From NCBI GenBank assembly GCA_029259675.1, contig JAJDES010000133.1:1-7352 (forward strand): a DNA stretch of 7,352 nt, given 5' to 3'. This document shows, one piece after another, positions 1-4,061 of this stretch. Source of the DNA: Planctomycetota bacterium. GTDB lineage: Bacteria; Planctomycetota; UBA1135; GCA-002686595. The translations under genes were made by a program, and so were the position numbers. The first letter of the stretch is position 1, and every line of letters begins with the position of its first letter. The notes under the pieces are model-generated. The model worked only from the letters and a program-made list of their open reading frames with translations, searched no databases and was not told the origin of the DNA.

Positions 1-131
1 ACTCCCGCTCCGCTGCACCCTAGGCAGCACCGAAGAACGCGCTGACGGATAACCCGTCGGCATGCGATCCGCGGCAACCAAGTACGCGCTTGGTTCCGTG
101 CCACACCCCAACCAAGCAGTAGTCAACGCTC
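1..131. other. Upstream leader region without a supported gene
   Basis: No start-to-stop gene is supported here. One + strand frame is open from base 2 to a TAA at 50-52 and would encode a short tail ending in EERADG. It could be the last residues of a gene beginning outside the window, but 16 residues cannot be recognised. The in-frame TAG at 120-122 shows that the next gene cannot begin upstream of base 123. The right part of the region holds three copies of AACCAAG in mixed orientation, described separately. No clear -35/-10 pair was seen. Confidence 0.4.
76..117. promoter_or_regulatory. Three-copy AACCAAG inverted/direct repeat before the fusion gene
   Basis: AACCAAG is found at 76-82, its reverse complement CTTGGTT at 89-95, and AACCAAG again at 111-116 within the longer copy AACCAAGC (110-117), which pairs with GCTTGGTT (88-95). 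The middle copy can therefore pair with the left copy (7 bp, 6-base loop) or the right copy (8 bp, 14-base loop), and the two hairpins exclude each other. The element ends 14 bases before the GTG start at 132. It could be an operator array for a dimeric repressor or a leader RNA switch. No U-tract follows, so a simple intrinsic terminator is unlikely. Function is inferred only from position and symmetry. Confidence 0.4.
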
Positions 132-2372
132 GTGGAGCCCACCTCTCAGTTGCAAATATTTGGACCGACTCGAACCGCAATCGTTGGTGCGGGGTTCATC
201 GCCGATTTTCACCTCGACATCCTTGCCGACTTAAAGGACGTCTCCATTGTTGCGATTTGCGATGCCGATCTGGAGCGCGCGCGCTCGGCCGCCAAGCGAC
301 ACGGGGTTGCCGAGGCCGTGGCCAGTTTGGAGGAACTCGTCGATCTGAATGTGCAGGTCGTGCACCTGTGCCTGCCGCCCGATTTGCACGCTCGATTGGC
401 GCGCCGCGCATTGGAATTGGGAATGGGCGTGTTTTGCGAGAAGCCCCTGGTTTTGGACAGCGAGGAAGCGTCCAAGCTCGGTCAACTCGCAGCGGAAAAG
501 GGATTGCCGCTTTCGGCGAACCACAACTCGTTGCATCACCCGGCGTACAAGCGCATCAAGCGGCGCCTGCAAGCGGGTGAAATCGGACGCGTTGAGCATG
601 TGCAAGTCACCTTGAGTGTGCCCCTGCGTCAGCTCGACGCCGGTGACTTTTCGCATTGGATGTTTCGCGAGCCGCGCAACATATTGTTCGAACAAGCCGT
701 GCACCCCTTCGCGCAACTGGTCGATTTGATCGGCGCCGTGCAATCGGTTGATGTCAGTTTGCTCGGGACGCGCGAATTGGTTCCCGGGCACCCCTTCCAC
801 GACCGCTGGTTGATTGCCGCCAAGGCCGAGCGCGGTACAGCTGAGATTTACCTGGCCTTCGGCCAAGCCTTCACGCGCAACACGATTCAAGTCATTGGAA
901 CGGACGGCAGCTTGCAAGCCGATCTTTTCCACGACACCAGCGAGGGCGAGCGCAAAACGTACTGGCTCGACTTTTGGAACAGCTTCCTGGCGGGCTGGCG
1001 GCGCGGATCGGAAACGCGCAAGACCGCGCGCAAAGTGCTCTCCAATTACTTGCGTCAGACCCTAGGTTTGATTCAACGCGAAGATGCCTTCTTTGCGGGT
1101 ATGCGCGATTCCATGACCGCGTTTCACTTGGCTTTGCGCGAGGAGCGCGAACCCGCGAGCGGCGCCGATGAGGCGCGCGAAGTGCTGCGTTGGTGCGAAA
1201 CTTGCGCAGCGCAAATCCCCCCCTTCCTACCTTCCAAATGGGCGCCGCCCGAATTGGGCCCCACCCGCGCGGGCGAAGTGCTCGTCATCGGCGGCACCGG
1301 GTTCATTGGTCGGCGCGTCATCGCCGGGCTGCTTGAAAAGGGCCTGCCTGTCACGGCACTCGTTCGGCGCAGTCACAACCTGCCGCCGGAGGTGGTTGCC
1401 GGCGCGGACAGCGGACGCCTGCGTTTGGTTACCGGCCGACTTGAAGACACCGATTCCCTGCGCAATGCCATTCGCGGCTGCAAAGTCGTGATGCAGCTGG
1501 CAACCGGCGGCGGCTCCCGTTGGGAAGACTTTGAGCGCGGTATGATCGGCGGCACGCGCGCCGTGGCCGAACTCTGCCTCGAACTTGAAGTGGAGCGCTT
1601 GGTTTATGTCTCCTCCACCGCAGCGCTTTACTTGGGCCGCGATGTGGGCTCAGCGCCGCTGGAGGACAATCTGCGACCCGATCCCCAGCCCGAGGGTCGC
1701 GCGCTCTACGCCAAGGGCAAAATCGCCTGCGAAGAGTTGCTTTTCGACATGCGCCGCGAACAGGGCTTGCCGGTGGTGATTGCTCGCCCGGGCGTGGTGC
1801 TCGGACACGGCACGCCGATGCAGCACTCGGGCATCGGACTTTGGGTGCGCGACAACCACTGCGTCGGCTGGGGCCTCGGCAACAACCACTTGCCCCTGGT
1901 GCTCGCCGATGACGTGGCCGACGCGTTGGTCCAAATGGCCGCGTTTGTGGGCACCGAGTTGGACGGCAAAGCACTCAATTTGTGCGCCCGCGTGCCGCTC
2001 AATGCGCGTCAGCTCGTGGATGCCATGCGCGAGCAAACGGGCCGAGATCTGCATTTTCATCCGCGCGAGTTGCCCTTCAGCCAATTGCTCGAAATCGGCA
2101 AGTGGATTGTCAAGCAAGTCGGCGGTCGCCGCGACGCCCCCTTCCCCTCCTGGCGCGATCTCAAGAGCCGCGAACTCTTTCCGCCCTTTACCGCTCGAAC
2201 CGCGCGCGAAAAGTTGAATTGGAAACCGGTTGAGGATCCGGACCAGTTCCTGAGCCTCGCCTTCGGCGAGGCTCCGACTCCAAGCCCGCCCCAAGCACCG
2301 GAACCTGAGGCACCCAGTCCCAAGCGAGACTCGGATTCCGTGCGCGCTACCCGCAAAGCGCCTTCGGCCTGA
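132..2372 (+). CDS. Fused Gfo/Idh/MocA-type oxidoreductase and NAD-dependent epimerase/dehydratase
   Basis: This 746-residue protein joins two NAD(P)-dependent sugar-modifying enzymes. Residues about 14-365 match a Gfo/Idh/MocA oxidoreductase: an N-terminal Rossmann loop GAGFIADFH (19-27), the family signature EKP (103-105) with catalytic-type Lys104, and a candidate catalytic His191 in the QAVHPF segment. After a short linker (366-381) comes an extended SDR epimerase/dehydratase: GGTGFIG (387-393), YVSST (492-496) and the catalytic pair Tyr526/Lys530 (YAKGK). Both halves keep their key residues, so both are probably active in the cytoplasm on a sugar or nucleotide sugar; the substrate is unknown. 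The GTG at 132 is chosen because an in-frame TAG lies at 120-122 and this start leaves 18 residues before the Rossmann loop; no good Shine-Dalgarno is seen. The tail (713-746) is rich in Pro, Ser and charged residues, probably disordered. The glycosyltransferase downstream points to polysaccharide or glycoconjugate synthesis. Family assignment is firm; pathway is inferred. Confidence 0.93.
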   Translation: MEPTSQLQIFGPTRTAIVGAGFIADFHLDILADLKDVSIVAICDADLERARSAAKRHGVAEAVASLEELVDLNVQVVHLCLPPDLHARLARRALELGMGVFCEKPLVLDSEEASKLGQLAAEKGLPLSANHNSLHHPAYKRIKRRLQAGEIGRVEHVQVTLSVPLRQLDAGDFSHWMFREPRNILFEQAVHPFAQLVDLIGAVQSVDVSLLGTRELVPGHPFHDRWLIAAKAERGTAEIYLAFGQAFTRNTIQVIGTDGSLQADLFHDTSEGERKTYWLDFWNSFLAGWRRGSETRKTARKVLSNYLRQTLGLIQREDAFFAGMRDSMTAFHLALREEREPASGADEAREVLRWCETCAAQIPPFLPSKWAPPELGPTRAGEVLVIGGTGFIGRRVIAGLLEKGLPVTALVRRSHNLPPEVVAGADSGRLRLVTGRLEDTDSLRNAIRGCKVVMQLATGGGSRWEDFERGMIGGTRAVAELCLELEVERLVYVSSTAALYLGRDVGSAPLEDNLRPDPQPEGRALYAKGKIACEELLFDMRREQGLPVVIARPGVVLGHGTPMQHSGIGLWVRDNHCVGWGLGNNHLPLVLADDVADALVQMAAFVGTELDGKALNLCARVPLNARQLVDAMREQTGRDLHFHPRELPFSQLLEIGKWIVKQVGGRRDAPFPSWRDLKSRELFPPFTARTAREKLNWKPVEDPDQFLSLAFGEAPTPSPPQAPEPEAPSPKRDSDSVRATRKAPSA
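2252..2274 (+). other. Perfect 10-bp hairpin inside the 3' end of the fusion gene
   Basis: GAGCCTCGCC (2252-2261) and GGCGAGGCTC (2265-2274) are perfect reverse complements separated by TTC. The hairpin lies in the coding sequence for residues about 707-715, at the boundary between the SDR domain and the Pro/Ser-rich tail, some 96 bases before the stop codon. No T-tract follows. It may affect mRNA stability or be a remnant of an inserted repeat; a chance origin in GC-rich DNA cannot be ruled out. Confidence 0.5.
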
Positions 2373-2373
2373 A

Positions 2374-2411
2374 GCTCGGCCCTAAGCTCGGCATGGCCTT
2401 CGGTGCCGAGC
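2374..2411. repeat. Three-copy GCTCGGC element with hairpin after the fusion gene
   Basis: GCTCGGC is seen at 2374-2380 and 2386-2392 (within a 12-base-period direct repeat AAGCTCGGC), and its inverse GCCGAGC at 2405-2411. The second and third copies extend to an 8-bp stem (GCTCGGCA 2386-2393, TGCCGAGC 2404-2411) with a 10-base loop. It begins directly after the TGA at 2370-2372. A hairpin here could slow 3' exonucleases or aid termination, but no T-run follows, so a classical intrinsic terminator is not supported. The two left copies compete for one right copy. Confidence 0.45.
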
Positions 2412-2471
2412 GCAGCGCAACTCAACAACCGGGATTCGGAAGATGCCGGCTTGCGACACAACGGCAATCGC

Positions 2472-2484
2472 CTTGGGTCCCAAG
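2472..2484. promoter_or_regulatory. Odd palindrome CTTGGGTCCCAAG, operator-like
   Basis: CTTGGG (2472-2477) and CCCAAG (2479-2484) flank a single T, making a 13-base perfect inverted repeat in the gap between the fusion gene and the glycosyltransferase, 79 bases before the ATG at 2564. The one-base centre makes it more suitable as a DNA-binding site than as an RNA hairpin. No promoter hexamers of good quality were seen nearby, so function is a weak inference. Confidence 0.2.
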
Positions 2485-2563
2485 ACAAGTGAATCGCATT
2501 GCCCCCCTCGAGCGCAGGTCCCGTCCTTGCTAACTCGTGCCGATTCGCAAGACTGATGACCCC

Positions 2564-3697
2564 ATGTCCGCCCCCGCAACAGAGCCGCACCTTTTGCATG
2601 TCTTCTCCACCTTCGCACCGGGTGGACCGCAGGTTCGCACGGCTGGATTGTTCAACGCCATGTCGGGCGAGTTTCGGCACACGGTGTTGCCCATGGATGG
2701 TCACGCCGAAGCGGCCGACCTGTGCACGGAAGGCAACAGACCGAGGCTTTTGCCTCAACCCAATGCGCGCGGAGGCTTTCGCATCCTCAAGGAATTGAGG
2801 GCCCTGTTCGCCAAGGAAGAGCCCGACCTCATCCTCACTTACAACTGGGGAGCCATCGAAAGCGTGCTGGCCGCGCGCAGCATGTCATTGCCCGTGTTGC
2901 ATCACGAGGATGGTTTTCGGCCCGACGAAGCAGCCGGATTCAAGCGCCGCAGGATTTGGACCCGGCGCCTCGCACTTTCCAAAGCGCGCGGCTTGATCGT
3001 GCCCTCGCAAACTTTGCAGGCCATCGCGCAACGTCTTTGGAAAATCGACGCTGAGCGCCTGACCTACATTCCCAACGGCATCGCGGTCGGCCCCCTACCG
3101 ACCCCCGCCGAGCGCTCGGACATGCGCGCACGCTTCGATCTGCCCCAGGGCGCCAAAGTGGTCGGAGCAGTCGGACACTTGCGCGGGGAAAAAAACTTCG
3201 CTCGACTTTTGCGCGCCTTCGCCCTGCTTGGCGAGGACCCCGAACTGCACTTGCTGCTCCTTGGAGATGGAGCGGAGCGCGAGCGCCTGATCGCTCTCCG
3301 GGCGGAATTGGGGCTCGAGGCGCGCGTGCACATGCCCGGTCACCTGGAGGACTTGCAACCGGTTTACTCCGCCATGGATGTGTTCGCCATTAGTTCCGAT
3401 ACCGAGCAAATGCCGATCGCCCTATTGGAAGCCATGTCCGCGGGCTTACCGGCCGTGTCCACCATCGTGGGCGATGTGCCCAGCATGTTGCCCGAACAAC
3501 AAGCGCCCTTTTTGGTCCCCTTGGGAACGGACGCCGAAGAGCGCTTGGCGGGCGGCCTGCGCAGCTTGCTTGCAAATCCCGAGCGCGGCCTCGAGCTCGG
3601 TGAGCTCAATCGATCCGAAGTTTGTTCGCGCTTCAGCTTCGACAGCATGGTTGCAAGTTATCGCGCCCAATACCTGCGCGCCCTCGGCCGGGCTTGA
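2564..3697 (+). CDS. GT4-family (GT-B fold) glycosyltransferase
   Basis: This 377-residue protein is a retaining GT4-type glycosyltransferase, which moves a sugar from a nucleotide-sugar donor to an acceptor on the cytoplasmic face of the membrane. The N-terminal acceptor domain starts with HVFSTFAPGGPQVR (12-25), where the Gly-rich loop is typical. The inter-domain part carries VPSQT (146-150) and YIPNGI (168-173). The donor domain begins near GAVGHLRGEKNF (201-212), contains LLLGDGAERE (231-240), and has the E-x7-E motif with Glu281 and Glu289 (EQMPIALLE) followed by AMSAGLP. No signal peptide or membrane segment is seen, and the length is usual for the family. The ATG at 2564 is preferred over the in-frame GTG at 2537 because it leaves a short lead-in before the first strand; neither has a good Shine-Dalgarno. 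It shares strand and probable theme (polysaccharide or glycolipid synthesis) with the fusion gene 191 bases upstream. Donor and acceptor are unknown. Confidence 0.93.
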   Translation: MSAPATEPHLLHVFSTFAPGGPQVRTAGLFNAMSGEFRHTVLPMDGHAEAADLCTEGNRPRLLPQPNARGGFRILKELRALFAKEEPDLILTYNWGAIESVLAARSMSLPVLHHEDGFRPDEAAGFKRRRIWTRRLALSKARGLIVPSQTLQAIAQRLWKIDAERLTYIPNGIAVGPLPTPAERSDMRARFDLPQGAKVVGAVGHLRGEKNFARLLRAFALLGEDPELHLLLLGDGAERERLIALRAELGLEARVHMPGHLEDLQPVYSAMDVFAISSDTEQMPIALLEAMSAGLPAVSTIVGDVPSMLPEQQAPFLVPLGTDAEERLAGGLRSLLANPERGLELGELNRSEVCSRFSFDSMVASYRAQYLRALGRA

Positions 3698-3703
3698 GCA
3701 GCG

Positions 3704-3715
3704 GGTCCGCGGACC
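3704..3715. other. 12-base perfect palindrome after the glycosyltransferase stop
   Basis: GGTCCGCGGACC is its own reverse complement and begins 6 bases after the TGA at 3695-3697. As RNA it would fold into only a 4-bp stem with a CGCG loop, and no T-tract follows. It is a weak candidate for a transcript-end structure or a protein-binding site. Confidence 0.2.
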
Positions 3716-3841
3716 GGCGAGCCGACCATGGGGAAGTGGGTCCCGCGCCCCATCATTTGGCCGATTTGCAGCTCGAATGCGGGGCGGGCGGCAATTGGAG
3801 CCCGTAGCCAAGCTGGCGGGCCTTGCATCCGCGCGGCCATT

Positions 3842-3859
3842 GTGCGCCAATTTGCGCAC
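3842..3859. promoter_or_regulatory. 18-base near-palindrome, operator-like
   Basis: GTGCGCCAATTTGCGCAC has perfect 6-base arms (GTGCGC/GCGCAC) around an AATT core, with a single mismatched pair flanking the core. An AT centre between GC arms is a common layout for helix-turn-helix dimer sites. It lies about 200 bases before the AceE-like start, which is far for direct repression, so its role is open. Confidence 0.25.
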
Positions 3860-3929
3860 TGCGGATCATGGAGTGGGGATCGCAGGCGCTGCGCAGCCGC
3901 CGGCACCGGTCGGGGGGGCTCGAAAGCCC

Positions 3930-3943
3930 GTGATTCCATTCAC
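3930..3943. promoter_or_regulatory. CRP/FNR-like site GTGA-N6-TCAC
   Basis: GTGATTCCATTCAC has the core half-sites and the exact 6-base spacing of the CRP-family consensus (TGTGA-N6-TCACA), though both outermost bases differ. It lies 118 bases before the ATG at 4062. A weak -10-like GATATT (3953-3958) lies 17 bases after the hexamer GTGATT (3930-3935), so the site could overlap a poor -35 element. Control of an E1 gene by a carbon- or oxygen-responsive CRP/FNR regulator would be plausible, but no regulator gene is in the window. Confidence 0.3.
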
Positions 3944-3985
3944 TCCACCCCAGATATTCGAAACCACGTCACACTCAAGCTAGCG

Positions 3986-4001
3986 CCGCTCAGCTGAGCG
4001 G
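3986..4001. promoter_or_regulatory. 16-base perfect palindrome upstream of the AceE-like gene
   Basis: CCGCTCAGCTGAGCGG is fully self-complementary and ends 60 bases before the ATG at 4062. It could be a repressor operator near the promoter or, as RNA, a 6-bp leader hairpin with loop AGCU. It does not resemble the AT-rich PdhR site (AATTGGT-N3-ACCAATT) known upstream of enterobacterial pdh operons, so another regulator would be needed. The position and perfect symmetry are the only evidence. Confidence 0.35.
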
Positions 4002-4052
4002 ATCGGTATCTTCGCCACGCTTTTGGCTTCCCCATCGCGCTTGCGCCGACCC

Positions 4053-4056
4053 AGGA
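4053..4056 (+). promoter_or_regulatory. Ribosome binding site deciding the AceE-like start
   Basis: AGGA sits 5 bases before the ATG at 4062, a good Shine-Dalgarno and spacing. It supports this ATG over the in-frame TTG at 4023 and the later ATG at 4080. Confidence 0.55.
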
Positions 4057-4061
4057 CCGCC

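Larger units (their letters stand above)
3698..4061. other. 364-base intergenic region with several palindromes, no supported gene
   Basis: Short open frames cross this gap, the longest starting at the ATG at 3728, but none has a ribosome binding site, a recognisable domain or a convincing composition. The region holds inverted repeats: GGTCCGCGGACC (3704-3715) just after the glycosyltransferase stop, a near-palindrome at 3842-3859, GCTGCGCAGC (3888-3897), a 5-bp stem GGGCT/AGCCC with loop CGAA (3916-3929) beginning in a run of seven G, a CRP/FNR-like site (3930-3943) and a 16-base palindrome (3986-4001). It most likely contains the end of the upstream transcript and the promoter of the AceE-like gene. 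No T-rich intrinsic terminator was found. Confidence 0.5.

Noticed and set aside
2..52. Possible C-terminal tail of an upstream gene ending at TAA 50-52
   Set aside because: Only 16 codons are visible with no recognisable motif, so it is not listed as a gene.
62..580. ATG-started + strand frame of 172 codons overlapping the fusion gene start
   Set aside because: Its product is Arg-rich and without domains, and the overlapping frame encodes the clear Rossmann loop and EKP motif.
231..932. Open frame on the - strand (233 codons) opposite the Gfo/Idh/MocA half
   Set aside because: It lies wholly within a firmly assigned gene and shows no motif of its own.
2386..2411. Intrinsic terminator after the fusion gene
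   Set aside because: The 8-bp hairpin is real, but the downstream bases are GC-rich with no T-tract, so only a hairpin is reported.
3189..3196. A-AAA-AAC slippery heptamer in the zero frame of the glycosyltransferase
   Set aside because: It encodes the Glu-Lys-Asn of the GEKNF segment in the donor domain and has no evident functional extension in the shifted frame. The protein requirement explains it.
3728..3997. Small + strand frame of 89 codons in the gap before the AceE-like gene
   Set aside because: It has no ribosome binding site or recognisable features, and it runs across several palindromes that look regulatory.
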